Shown here: positions 13,903 to 20,378 of the stretch, piece after piece
Layout of the letters: every line of letters begins with the position of its first letter
How positions within the stretch are numbered: position 1 is the stretch's first letter
Virus record (IMG/VR): IMGVR_UViG_3300042402_000518
Location: 1 to 38,300 of that record
Length of the DNA: 38,300 bases
Direction: 5' to 3' (one strand)
Source of the DNA: a virus
Made by a program: the position numbers and the translations under genes
The notes under the pieces: generated by a model
Told to the model about the DNA's origin: nothing
The model's input: only the letters and a program-made list of their open reading frames with translations
The model's database searches: none

Positions 13903-14027
13903 ACCCAGATAACTACGATTGGTGGCTACGCTCCCAACAAGCGGCAGATGCAGCGCAAGGCATAGCGTGGGCGGTGATGATATTCTTTATCATCGTGGCT
14001 ATCCTGATCTGGAGGGGGGAGAAATGA
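13899..14027 (+). CDS. Membrane microprotein, 42 aa
   Basis: ATGA overlap with the previous gene at 13899-13902, and its own TGA overlaps the next ATG (14024-14027). Soluble N-terminus MNPDNYDWWLRSQQAADAAQ, then one transmembrane helix (GIAWAVMIFFIIVAILIW) and a charged RGEK end. Both junctions support it. Unknown function; could associate with the membrane to alter host physiology. Confidence 0.55.
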   Translation: MNPDNYDWWLRSQQAADAAQGIAWAVMIFFIIVAILIWRGEK

Positions 14028-14215
14028 AGAAACTATGTTGGGCTTTGCAGTACCAGCGTGGTTTTGTGCAAGACCTATCTGACCCCACACAGCCACTCAA
14101 GACCATGCTATTTCGCACCAGAAACCACGCCCTTGCATGGCTTGAAGACAACCCATACTGGGTGAAACTGAAGGCTACACCAGTGCGGGTGAAGGTCATG
14201 GTTGAAGAGGTGTAA
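14024..14215 (+). CDS. Hypothetical protein, 63 aa
   Basis: Start at 14024 chosen over 13919: GGAGGGGGGAG lies just upstream and it gives the ATGA overlap. The longer form would run through the membrane microprotein gene in another frame. Contains KKLCWALQYQRGFVQDLSDP and FRTRNHALAWLEDNPYWVKL, a compact alpha/beta pattern, basic. Not recognised. Confidence 0.55.
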   Translation: MKKLCWALQYQRGFVQDLSDPTQPLKTMLFRTRNHALAWLEDNPYWVKLKATPVRVKVMVEEV

Positions 14216-14216
14216 C

Positions 14217-14330
14217 GTGTATGAGGCGTTGGCTGGCATAGCCTTTCTAGTGCTGGTCATTTATTTGGGGATTAAATCAGGATATGGAGAAGACCGTGAC
14301 ACCGATAGTGATAGCAACGAAGGGCAGTAA
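14217..14330 (+). CDS. Membrane microprotein, 37 aa
   Basis: GTG start at 14217 after GAAGAGGTGTAAC, one base after the previous stop. Hydrophobic helix LAGIAFLVLVIYLGIKSG followed by an acidic tail (EDRDTDSDSNEGQ). Its last 47 bases overlap the start of the glycosyltransferase gene in another frame; GGATATGGAG there also serves as leader for that gene. Plausible but weakly supported. Confidence 0.4.
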   Translation: MYEALAGIAFLVLVIYLGIKSGYGEDRDTDSDSNEGQ

Positions 14331-14994
14331 AAGTATCAACGTATTGCTGGCAAGCATTGAGCAATATGTTCCCCGTGAAACACAGGTCTACGTTTACGGG
14401 GATTGGAGTACGATCCAGTGTTGGGACTTTGTGAAGTGGATAGGGGAAAACGATAAGGACAACTTCGGAGATTCCTTTAATCACGCCATAACCCAAGTTT
14501 TTTTAGATGGGCATGAGACAGTCATTATGGCTAACGATGACGTAGTTCTTGACCCCAACACATACTGGCTACTGACTCATGATCGGGTAATCTTGAAGCA
14601 ACAGGGGCATAAGGTTGGCTTTGTATCTGCCCGAAGCAACATGGCCTCAATGCCACAGAACATTAGGGCTAGGCAAGAAAATGACACATGGGCAGGTATG
14701 AAGTGGGCGAGTGAAGAGTCTATCCAGCAGGTAGAGTGGACTGCTCCCTTGTTTGCCAGTGTGGACAAGGAAGGCTGGCCCGGATTCCCTCCGATCAATT
14801 TTTACAGCGACAATGTGGCATCGTTTGATATGGCTCAGGAAAACTATAGCCATTTTTTGTCCCGTGCTTACGTGCATCACGTGGGCAGTAGCACAATTGG
14901 GCGTGGCTTTGGCTCTGATAGTAAAAACACGATGGAGGCGGAAGATTGGCTTAAACTTAATAGACCGTTGTTGCACAAACGCTATTTTCTGTAA
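14284..14994 (+). CDS. Glycosyltransferase-like protein (GT-A fold, GT2-like), 236 aa
   Basis: N-terminal strand TPIVIATKGSKSINVLLASI as in nucleotide-sugar binding folds. SFNHAITQVF then ETVIMANDDVVLDP (~79-91) carries the Asp-rich, DXD-type metal/nucleotide-sugar motif. Later segments FVSARSNMA, SVDKEGWPGFPPINFYSDNV and the C-terminal HHVGSSTIGRGFG resemble phage and cyanophage GT-A proteins. There is no transmembrane part, so it is cytosolic. The likely role is to transfer a sugar to a glycan, protein or DNA base; the acceptor is unknown. Lies at the head of the recombination gene set. Confidence 0.65.
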   Translation: MEKTVTPIVIATKGSKSINVLLASIEQYVPRETQVYVYGDWSTIQCWDFVKWIGENDKDNFGDSFNHAITQVFLDGHETVIMANDDVVLDPNTYWLLTHDRVILKQQGHKVGFVSARSNMASMPQNIRARQENDTWAGMKWASEESIQQVEWTAPLFASVDKEGWPGFPPINFYSDNVASFDMAQENYSHFLSRAYVHHVGSSTIGRGFGSDSKNTMEAEDWLKLNRPLLHKRYFL

Positions 14995-15030
14995 TACACT
15001 GTAACTTCGCTAACTATGAGGGGGCTGAAT

Positions 15031-15933
15031 ATGGCACTAAGCGAGCAAGACTTAGCAGTACGCGATCAAGCAATTTGGTCATCTGACGCAGGCATGATCG
15101 CTGAAGGTAAGGGTGGAGAGGTTTACCTTACCAAGATTGGGCAGCGGGAAAAGCCTGATCTATCAGACGTAGAACCCGTACAGATGGGCTTGCTCATGCA
15201 AGAACCAATCATGCGGATAGCGGCAGGCCGATGGGGTTGGGAGTTCAAGGACGCAGACTATGCGCTCAGACACCCAAAGCACAACTGGCTTGCATCACAC
15301 TTTGACTACATCTCATCCGATGGCAAGACCTTGTATGAGGTCAAGAACCTTGGCGTACACCAGCGGAAAAAGTATGGTGACGATGGTACTGAGATGATCT
15401 CTGAGAAATACAGGGCGCAGTGTATGCACGAGCAGATAGTGCATGAGGGGGTGCAGAACATAGTCTTAGTGGTTCTGTTTGGAGGTCAGGAGTTATGCCA
15501 CTTCCCGCAAAACTTCACGCAACTAGAGGCAGAGGCTCACATCCGGGCTATGGCTGAGTTCTGGGCGCAGGTACAGACTAAAAACTGGAATCCACAGACG
15601 ATGGCTGACGTTACCAAGGACATTTACAAGGTGGATGACGGTCAGGACATGGTAGCCAATGCCGCGCTAGAGTTAGCCTGCCAGCAACTAGGCCAGATTA
15701 AATCCAAAATGAAGGAATACGAGGAGGCCGAAGAAGGCTTGAAGGAAATGATTCAAGCAGCCATGCAGTCCAAGGCCACGCTCAAAGCCTTTGATGGCTC
15801 GATCCTAGCCACTTGGAAAACCAGTAAGTCTACGAAGAAGTTCAGTGCTGATTTGTTGAAGAAAGCATTGCCAGAGACTTATGAGAAGTTCGTAGTAGAA
15901 CAACCCGGATCACGCCGGTTCTTAATTAAATGA
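15031..15933 (+). CDS. YqaJ-family exonuclease (lambda Exo-like, PD-(D/E)XK)
   Basis: 300 residues from the ATG at 15031, which is preceded by GAGGGGGC; an ATG at 15016 would add five residues upstream of that site. Catalytic core: QMGLLMQEPIM (Glu58), SHFDYIS (Asp92), YEVKN (Glu103-x-Lys105), and a Gln-rich helix later (SEKYRAQCMHEQIVHEG). The C-terminal third is a helical/coiled extension (LGQIKSKMKEYEEAEEGLKE). Lambda Exo-type enzymes digest the 5' strand to leave 3' tails for an annealing protein, which the next gene likely codes for (10-base gap). Confidence 0.87.
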   Translation: MALSEQDLAVRDQAIWSSDAGMIAEGKGGEVYLTKIGQREKPDLSDVEPVQMGLLMQEPIMRIAAGRWGWEFKDADYALRHPKHNWLASHFDYISSDGKTLYEVKNLGVHQRKKYGDDGTEMISEKYRAQCMHEQIVHEGVQNIVLVVLFGGQELCHFPQNFTQLEAEAHIRAMAEFWAQVQTKNWNPQTMADVTKDIYKVDDGQDMVANAALELACQQLGQIKSKMKEYEEAEEGLKEMIQAAMQSKATLKAFDGSILATWKTSKSTKKFSADLLKKALPETYEKFVVEQPGSRRFLIK

Positions 15934-15943
15934 GGGGCTAAAT

Positions 15944-16765
15944 ATGAGTAATGTAATCAGTATGCCAAAGGGTGAAGTAGCAGTAATTGATCCAACAATC
16001 ATTGAATCAATTGTAACCAAAGGGGACTTGTCGGGGCTAAACCAAGTTCAGAAGGTGCAGTATTACAACTACCGCTGCAAGCAGATTGGCCTAGACCCTA
16101 GCGCCAAACCGTTTGACCTCCTGAACCTTAGCGGAAAACAGGTGCTATATGCCAACGCGGGAGCCACGCAACAACTCTGCAACATCCACAGGCTGTCAAC
16201 TCAAATTACGGGTAAGGAACGTGTCGATGATATTTACATTGTCAGCGTCCGAGTTACCGGGGCTGATGGCAGAGTTAGCGAAAATCAAGGTGCCGTCAGC
16301 ATTGCCAACCTCAGAGGTGATGGATTGGCTAACGCAGTTCTCAAGGCAACTACCAAAGCAATACGCCGATCAGTGCTTGCTCATTGCGGACTTGGGATGC
16401 TCGATGAAACCGAAGTCGAAACAATCCCTAATGCCCATAAGGAAAGTATCGTAATCCCGCAGGCAGAGCCAATTCCTACGGTTATCTCCGAGCCACAAGG
16501 TGATTGGGCTTTACTTCTACCCGGATCGGATGAGCCGTATTCCTACCATCAGAACGAGGATGACTACCTAGCCGCCTTTGAGAAGATGGGCATTAAGATT
16601 CTCGACTCTAAGAAACTAGCAGCCGAAGAGAAGGTGCAGAAGATCAGCGACCTAATCTCTGCCAACGAAGCCACTCAGAGCCTTTTGAAGGGCGTACACG
16701 TAGAGATTGCAGACCGGATCACAGCGGGATTACTAAAGGCAGCGAGTGACGCACTCCCAAAGTAA
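15944..16765 (+). CDS. Probable single-strand annealing protein (RecT/Bet-like)
   Basis: 273 residues, ATG after GAGGGGC. The N-terminal part has LNQVQKVQYYNYRCKQIGLD and LDPSAKPFDLLNLSGKQVLYAN, a pattern shared with RecT-type proteins. A hallmark stretch around residues 125-150 reads NAVLKATTKAIRRSVLAHCG then LGMLDETEVET, recurrent in phage annealing proteins. The C-terminal half is acidic and helical. Pairing with the YqaJ exonuclease is the standard two-gene recombination module that anneals ssDNA ends to build concatemers. The exact subfamily (RecT, Bet or another) cannot be fixed by eye. Confidence 0.7.
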   Translation: MSNVISMPKGEVAVIDPTIIESIVTKGDLSGLNQVQKVQYYNYRCKQIGLDPSAKPFDLLNLSGKQVLYANAGATQQLCNIHRLSTQITGKERVDDIYIVSVRVTGADGRVSENQGAVSIANLRGDGLANAVLKATTKAIRRSVLAHCGLGMLDETEVETIPNAHKESIVIPQAEPIPTVISEPQGDWALLLPGSDEPYSYHQNEDDYLAAFEKMGIKILDSKKLAAEEKVQKISDLISANEATQSLLKGVHVEIADRITAGLLKAASDALPK

Positions 16766-16776
16766 TACAGCCAATC

Positions 16777-17004
16777 TTGGAGCAGGTAGCAAAGAACACA
16801 AAGCGAACACAGAACGGAGAGATTTTGAATTATTTAACTAAGGGTAATAGCCTGACTGCAATGAACGCTTTGAGTTTATTTGGCTGTGCAAGGTTGGCAG
16901 CAAGGATCGATGACCTGCGTAAGGCAGGCCATAACATAATCACGGAAGATGTAAAACAGAACGGGAAGACGTTTGCCCGTTATCATTTGGCGAAAGGAAA
17001 GTAA
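16777..17004 (+). CDS. Helix-turn-helix protein, HTH_39-like, 75 aa
   Basis: TTG start at 16777; no better ATG gives the complete domain. The core NGEILNYLTKGNSLTAMNAL then SLFGCARLAARIDDLRKAGH then NIITEDV is the pattern of the small winged-helix family found in phages next to annealing proteins. The C-terminal wing YHLAKGK is basic. Likely a DNA-binding accessory of the recombination/replication module. Stop lies one base before the next start. Confidence 0.7.
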   Translation: MEQVAKNTKRTQNGEILNYLTKGNSLTAMNALSLFGCARLAARIDDLRKAGHNIITEDVKQNGKTFARYHLAKGK

Positions 17005-17005
17005 G

Positions 17006-17293
17006 ATGGCGTATCAACCACAAGAACGACAAGCAGGCACAGGGGTATTGTTCACCAATCACAAGAAAGGTGAGACAGGTAGTGGCCCCGATTGGAAGGG
17101 AGAATTGAAACTAGAACGTGACTATGCTGCCGGCGAGGTAGTTAAGATAGCAGCGTGGACTAAGCAATCTGCCAAGGGGCCATTGATTAGCCTCAAGGAA
17201 GATAACTGGAAGCCCGATCCCGGCTACAAGCAGAACGTGCAGCCAGTTCCGAGCAAGTCGATGGATGACTTGGATGACGATGTGCCTTTTTAA
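17006..17293 (+). CDS. SSB-like small ssDNA-binding protein, 95 aa
   Basis: ATG at 17006 behind GGAAAG; a start at 16973 would extend into the previous gene. The N-terminal part is an OB-fold-like beta protein (TGVLFTNHKKGETGSGPDWK, ELKLERDY, EVVKIAAWTKQS, GPLISLKED). The C-terminus is an acidic tail ending DDLDDDVPF, the amphipathic terminus by which SSBs recruit partner proteins. Shorter than bacterial SSB (~175 residues) but similar to small phage SSBs/DUF736-like proteins. Fits with neighbours: exonuclease, annealing protein and resolvase-like nuclease. Confidence 0.65.
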   Translation: MAYQPQERQAGTGVLFTNHKKGETGSGPDWKGELKLERDYAAGEVVKIAAWTKQSAKGPLISLKEDNWKPDPGYKQNVQPVPSKSMDDLDDDVPF

Positions 17294-17305
17294 GGGGAAT
17301 CAAAA

Positions 17306-17455
17306 ATGACGAAAATTTTTATGGCGGTGATGGGTTTGACATTTGCTGGCGCAGTTTATGCTAGTTGCACAACCCACACAATTATGAGTGGTGGCAAGAT
17401 GATGACCTGCACAACCTGTTGCTACAACGGTAACTGCAACACGACCTGCTTTTAA
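17306..17455 (+). CDS. Secreted Cys-rich microprotein, 49 aa
   Basis: ATG at 17306 after AAGGGGAATC; TAA at 17453-17455 overlaps the next ATG by one base. Residues 1-19 form a signal peptide: Lys3, hydrophobic core FMAVMGLTFAGAV, Ala-X-Ala-like site (VYA before Ser20). The mature ~30 residues have six Cys (21, 35, 38, 39, 44, 48) with the pattern CTTC-C...C...C near the end, so up to three disulfides in the periplasm. Close to the small 'CTTHT...CTTCCY' proteins I have seen in proteobacterial and phage genomes. Function unknown; a periplasmic host-directed factor is likely. Confidence 0.75.
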   Translation: MTKIFMAVMGLTFAGAVYASCTTHTIMSGGKMMTCTTCCYNGNCNTTCF

Positions 17456-17817
17456 TGGGAAAGTTACAGCGTCAACGCGGAGCGCAGTACGAGAGGGATA
17501 TAGTCAATGATCTGTATATGATCCTTGGTTACAAGACCAGACGTAATCTTGTACAGTATCAGGAAGCAGGTGAGGGTGACATCATCCTTGAGCAGTTCGT
17601 AATCGAGTGCAAGCGCCGCCGCAAGATTGCTGTGTATGAGTTTATGAAGCAGGCAGAAGCGTCATGTAAAGATGGGCAGACTCCCATCGTAGTGATGAGG
17701 GCAGACGGAGAGAAGTCGCTTGCATTGGTACGGTGGGAGGATATGTTGAAATTTCTGGGGAACGAATTACCCCCCGCACAGACCGAGGTGCAGCCTTCCG
17801 TAAAGGATGGCGATTAG
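17455..17817 (+). CDS. PD-(D/E)XK nuclease, Holliday-junction-resolvase-like (Hjc/VRR-like)
   Basis: 120 residues. RQRGAQYERDIVNDL (Glu13), GEGDIILEQFVIECKRRRK (Asp42, Glu51-x-Lys53) is the E...GD...ExK signature of archaeal-type Hjc and related phage nucleases. A basic first 20 residues and a Pro-rich tail (~106-120) complete it. Position right after the exonuclease, annealing and SSB genes suggests it resolves branched recombination intermediates before packaging. RusA/RuvC-type resolvases are absent from the window. TAATG coupling to the microprotein gene upstream. Confidence 0.78.
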   Translation: MGKLQRQRGAQYERDIVNDLYMILGYKTRRNLVQYQEAGEGDIILEQFVIECKRRRKIAVYEFMKQAEASCKDGQTPIVVMRADGEKSLALVRWEDMLKFLGNELPPAQTEVQPSVKDGD

Positions 17818-17826
17818 GACATTGAC

Positions 17827-17852
17827 GGGGGACAGTGTTTCGGTCATCCCCC
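17827..17852. other. Hairpin upstream of the second glycosyltransferase gene
   Basis: GGGGGA (17827-17832) and TCCCCC (17847-17852) form a 6-bp GC-rich stem with a 14-base loop in the 52-base gap before 17870. No T-run follows, so termination is unlikely; it may stabilise or process the transcript. Confidence 0.35.
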
Positions 17853-17869
17853 ACTAATACGGAGAGAGC

Positions 17870-18631
17870 ATGGAAGAGCAAAAGCATAAAGTTTTTTTGG
17901 CAACGCCGATGTATGGCGGGAACTGCACAGGAGTCTTCGTGCAGTCCTTACTAGATATGTCTGGCATATTCAGCAGCAAGGGCATACGCTTGTCATGTGC
18001 TTTCATGTTTAACGAAAGCCTGATCACACGGGCGAGGAACAACTTGGTCAATCAGTTCTTGGAGACTGACAACACGCACCTGTTGTTTATTGACGCAGAC
18101 CAGCAGTGGAGAGGATCAGACATTTACCATATGCTGATGGCTGACAAGGAGATCATTGTCGGTATATGCCCAAAGAAAGAGATCAACTGGGCAACGGTCA
18201 AAGAGGCTGCACTACGCGGCGAGGCTGACCTATCCAAGTTCACGGGTTCATTTGTCGTAAACCTTTTGAGTGGATCATCGAGCATCTCTGTGCCTCAGAA
18301 CCAGCCGTTTGAGGTGGCTGCTGGTGGCACTGGGATCATGCTAATCAAGCGGGAAGTGTTTGAAAAGATGATTGAACACACACCGATATTCAGAAACGAT
18401 ATGAGTCATATGCCCGGAGGCAAGCCTGTCTACAGGTTTTTTACGGAAAGCATAGACCCTGAAAGCCAACGGCTTCTGAGTGAAGATTACCACTTTTGCC
18501 ATGAGTGGCGCAAACATGGTGGCAAAGTATGGGCAGCGCCTTGGTGCAAGATTGGTCACTTTGGCACTTACAACTTTTCAGGACAATTAGTGGAGACACC
18601 GGAGCCAAAGAATGACTACATTACAAGATGA
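17870..18631 (+). CDS. Glycosyltransferase-like protein (Anp1/GT2-like), 253 aa
   Basis: ATG after GGAGAG. KVFLATPMYGGNCTGVFVQS opens a GT-A fold. NTHLLFIDADQQWRGSDI (~68-85) has the DXD motif as Asp75-Ala-Asp77 with the following Trp. EVAAGGTGIMLIKREVFEKM (~148-167) and LSEDYHFCHEWRKHGGKVWA (~203-222) are the acceptor-side motifs of phage 'glycosyltransferase, GT2-like' proteins, ending with KIGHFGTYNFSG (His230). No membrane segment, no signal. Likely transfers a sugar in the cytosol; substrate unknown. The stop overlaps the next gene. It is unrelated in detail to the protein at 14284. Confidence 0.75.
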   Translation: MEEQKHKVFLATPMYGGNCTGVFVQSLLDMSGIFSSKGIRLSCAFMFNESLITRARNNLVNQFLETDNTHLLFIDADQQWRGSDIYHMLMADKEIIVGICPKKEINWATVKEAALRGEADLSKFTGSFVVNLLSGSSSISVPQNQPFEVAAGGTGIMLIKREVFEKMIEHTPIFRNDMSHMPGGKPVYRFFTESIDPESQRLLSEDYHFCHEWRKHGGKVWAAPWCKIGHFGTYNFSGQLVETPEPKNDYITR

Positions 18632-18854
18632 GATTGATGATGACCGTCAGAGATGGGAGCATGAAGTGGGGGATGAACCGAAGTGGGTGGTGGATATGTG
18701 CCAACTTCCTTGGGCTGTTATGTCGCGCAGGGATGGCAGTCTTGAGATCATTACTGAGAATGATCGCGTGATCTGCAAGATGATCGATGGCACGGCAGAG
18801 GAACGTGCGCTAGTCGCAGGCGTGATCTGCGATCAGGTAAACAGACTTAAATAA
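18612..18854 (+). CDS. Hypothetical protein, 80 aa, last gene of the rightward block
   Basis: Starts inside the end of the glycosyltransferase gene (20-base overlap). Acidic, soluble: EIDDDRQRWEHEVGDEPKWV, then strands LPWAVMSRRDGSLEIITEND and helix EERALVAGVICDQVNRL. It ends six bases before the convergent terminator. Not recognised. Confidence 0.6.
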   Translation: MTTLQDEIDDDRQRWEHEVGDEPKWVVDMCQLPWAVMSRRDGSLEIITENDRVICKMIDGTAEERALVAGVICDQVNRLK

Positions 18855-18857
18855 AAA

Positions 18858-18883
18858 AACCCCCGGCACTAGACCGGGGGGTT
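18858..18883 (-). terminator. Rho-independent terminator closing the leftward late block
   Basis: Stem CCCCCGG (18860-18866) / CCGGGGG (18874-18880), loop CACTAGA, extended by flanking AA/TT with one bulged G. On the minus strand the stem is followed directly by a T-run (plus-strand A7 at 18853-18859), so it stops the leftward transcript. It lies between convergent gene ends (18854 and 18920) and may also slow rightward transcription, but that side lacks a T-run. Confidence 0.85.
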
Positions 18884-18919
18884 CAAGCCTGCCGGGAAGG
18901 TACGGCAGGGAAGGAGAAG

Positions 18920-19057
18920 TTAGCGCGGTTTACGTGCGGTCTTGGCGGATCGCACGAAAGCCTCGCGTGTTGGGTAGCCCTTTTGTCCGGGCTTCTTTGG
19001 AGTCTTGCCTTCTTTACGGCGTTTGTTAATGTTGTAATACAGTCCTTTGGCTTTCAT
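18920..19057 (-). CDS. Small basic phage protein, 45 aa (KGLYxNIxxRRK family)
   Basis: ATG at 19057 overlaps the upstream stop (ATGA); TAA at 18922-18920. MKAKGLYYNINKRRKEGKTP, then KPGQKGYPTREAFVRSAKTA and a basic end. I know this pattern (KGLYxNIxxKRK...KPGxKGxPTxxAFxxSAKT) as a widespread small phage/bacterial family of unknown function, often near the gene type found next to it here. Very basic, so nucleic-acid binding is plausible. Confidence 0.75.
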   Translation of the reverse strand: MKAKGLYYNINKRRKEGKTPKKPGQKGYPTREAFVRSAKTARKPR

Positions 19058-19287
19058 CTACACCCCCATCGTTTGCGTGCGGCTCTGCCGCGTTCACCTT
19101 TCCAACTACGGCTTCTAGCGCAGAACGACTTGTGCCTACCGCTGCTGGTATCTTTGGTTGGAGCCTTCAGGTCACTCCCGGTTTCCCGGTTGTACTTGGC
19201 CCTACCCTTGGCTGTTAGACCAGCGCCACGGCTGACAGGTAACTTCTCACCCCGGCTGATGGCTAGGGACACATTCTTCTTAGCCAT
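19054..19287 (-). CDS. Small basic protein of DUF6321 type, 77 aa
   Basis: Start at 19287 (MAKKNVSL) chosen because AAGGGACG precedes it and it overlaps the end of the lysin gene by eight bases; an upstream start at 19311 would add eight residues. AISRGEKLPVSRGAGLTAKG, then RAKYNRETGSDLKAPTKD, and a C-terminal SFCARSRSWKGERGRAARKR region are typical of DUF6321 in many phages. Highly basic, Arg/Lys/Gly-rich. Function not known; probably binds DNA or RNA. Confidence 0.8.
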   Translation of the reverse strand: MAKKNVSLAISRGEKLPVSRGAGLTAKGRAKYNRETGSDLKAPTKDTSSGRHKSFCARSRSWKGERGRAARKRWGCR

Positions 19288-19717
19288 ACTGTCGCGTCCC
19301 TTGCTTATCAATAATTAATTTCTGTCCTCGCAACGCAGCGTCAGGTGTGTTAGCCACAGAGATATGCGTCCAAGAATCAAACTCAAGGATGATCTGATCG
19401 AATGGCACCTGCGCCTCGATACAAGCCTCTACGACCTGCCGTGGGGTCATTCCGGGTACACGTATGTCTGCTGCACAGCCAAGCCTATGCTGGCTGGAAT
19501 CTTTTGATCCAGCGGCATCATTGGTCTGCTTGCTACGGAACCCGCTATTTATCATCACGGGCTTGCCGCCTACAGCCTTCTTTACTTCTTCAAGAAGAGC
19601 CGCAAGACGCTTGAGATTATCGACTTCACCTTCGTTTGGAGTGTTGTCAAAGCCGTGGCGAGCCGCTGTTTCACTTCTTGTAAGTTCATCATAAGTAAAA
19701 TGCTCCGATAAGTTCAT
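19280..19717 (-). CDS. Endolysin, peptidase M15 (L-Ala-D-Glu / D-Ala-D-Ala type)
   Basis: 145 residues. N-terminus SEHFTYDELTRSETAARHGF, then VMINSGFRSKQTN (Arg61), SSQHRLGCAADIRVPG (His77, Asp84) and ILEFDSWTHISVA (Glu112, His118). These match the zinc ligands and general base of M15_3 peptidases used as phage endolysins. No signal peptide, so export needs the holin genes just upstream. The ATGA overlap with the holin-like gene forms a lysis cassette. Cuts the peptide cross-bridges of peptidoglycan at the end of infection. Confidence 0.88.
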   Translation of the reverse strand: MNLSEHFTYDELTRSETAARHGFDNTPNEGEVDNLKRLAALLEEVKKAVGGKPVMINSGFRSKQTNDAAGSKDSSQHRLGCAADIRVPGMTPRQVVEACIEAQVPFDQIILEFDSWTHISVANTPDAALRGQKLIIDKQGTRQYG

Positions 19718-19941
19718 TTTTGCTGGTTGCTTCCTATCTTGATCCCGGTAATTAGCCCGATAAATCCACCCACGATGGTTTGAAAGGCTGGCATCAGCAT
19801 CTCAAAAATCTTGTTGTTGTCTACCTTTTCGTCAAATAAACCAACGCAGACCGACATTGTCATACCTAGAAGAATCATCGAAAGAGAAATGGTTGCAATA
19901 ATTGTTATCCAAAATCCAAGTCTTTCAAGGTTTGAAGTCAT
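19714..19941 (-). CDS. Small membrane protein, putative second holin/antiholin, 75 aa
   Basis: Two hydrophobic segments: ~10-35 (FWITIIATISLSMILLGMTM) and ~51-70 (FQTIVGGFIGLITGIKIG), separated by a charged loop (FDEKVDNNK). Coupled by ATGA overlaps to the 3TM holin-like gene upstream and the endolysin downstream. The size and topology fit a class II-type holin or a regulator of the neighbouring holin. Confidence 0.65.
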   Translation of the reverse strand: MTSNLERLGFWITIIATISLSMILLGMTMSVCVGLFDEKVDNNKIFEMLMPAFQTIVGGFIGLITGIKIGSNQQK

Positions 19942-20378
19942 TTCTTTTGTTCCAAAAGTTCATCTAATTGTTGAGACTTTTCCTTGCTTCCAGCGCTTGA
20001 TCCAAAGTAGTAGCCCAATACCATAGTCATGGCGCTAGTCAAAGCACCAAGCACATAGATCAAAATGTCCTTAGATTGGCTATTTACCTCAACGAAAATG
20101 ATTACTAAGAACAAGATAAAGGTAAGGGACACAGTGCCTAATGCGAGGATGGGAGTGACAATCTTATTGATTGTCGGGGCAAACTCGCTAGTAGCAATCT
20201 CAATCTCACGCTTACGGGCAGAATCCATTTCCTTTACGTGAGCCTCAAGTTCAGCCAGTTGACCTTTCTGGGCCATTTCCATCAGGGTAGCCTGAGCCTT
20301 AGCCTTAGCCTCTGGGTCAGGCAAAACCTTATCTAATACCTTTTCCCCGATTGAAAGTAGTGCTGCTATAGGAATCAT
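19938..20378 (-). CDS. Holin of the 3TM (GTA-type) family
   Basis: 146 residues. KVLPDPEAKAKAQATLMEMA (~17-36) is the family signature. A charged helix (KEMDSARKREIEIATSEFAP) precedes two clear membrane helices (~74-95 IVTPILALGTVSLTFILFLV; ~104-125 ILIYVLGALTSAMTMVLGYY), then GSSAGSKEKSQQLDELL. The N-terminal helix may be the third. Precedes the endolysin by one gene. Makes holes or triggers membrane permeability at lysis time. Confidence 0.8.
   Translation of the reverse strand: MIPIAALLSIGEKVLDKVLPDPEAKAKAQATLMEMAQKGQLAELEAHVKEMDSARKREIEIATSEFAPTINKIVTPILALGTVSLTFILFLVIIFVEVNSQSKDILIYVLGALTSAMTMVLGYYFGSSAGSKEKSQQLDELLEQKK

Noticed and set aside
16973-17005. Longer start for the SSB-like protein
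   Set aside because: The extension lies inside the HTH gene, while ATG 17006 has a proper ribosome site and matches the expected domain start.
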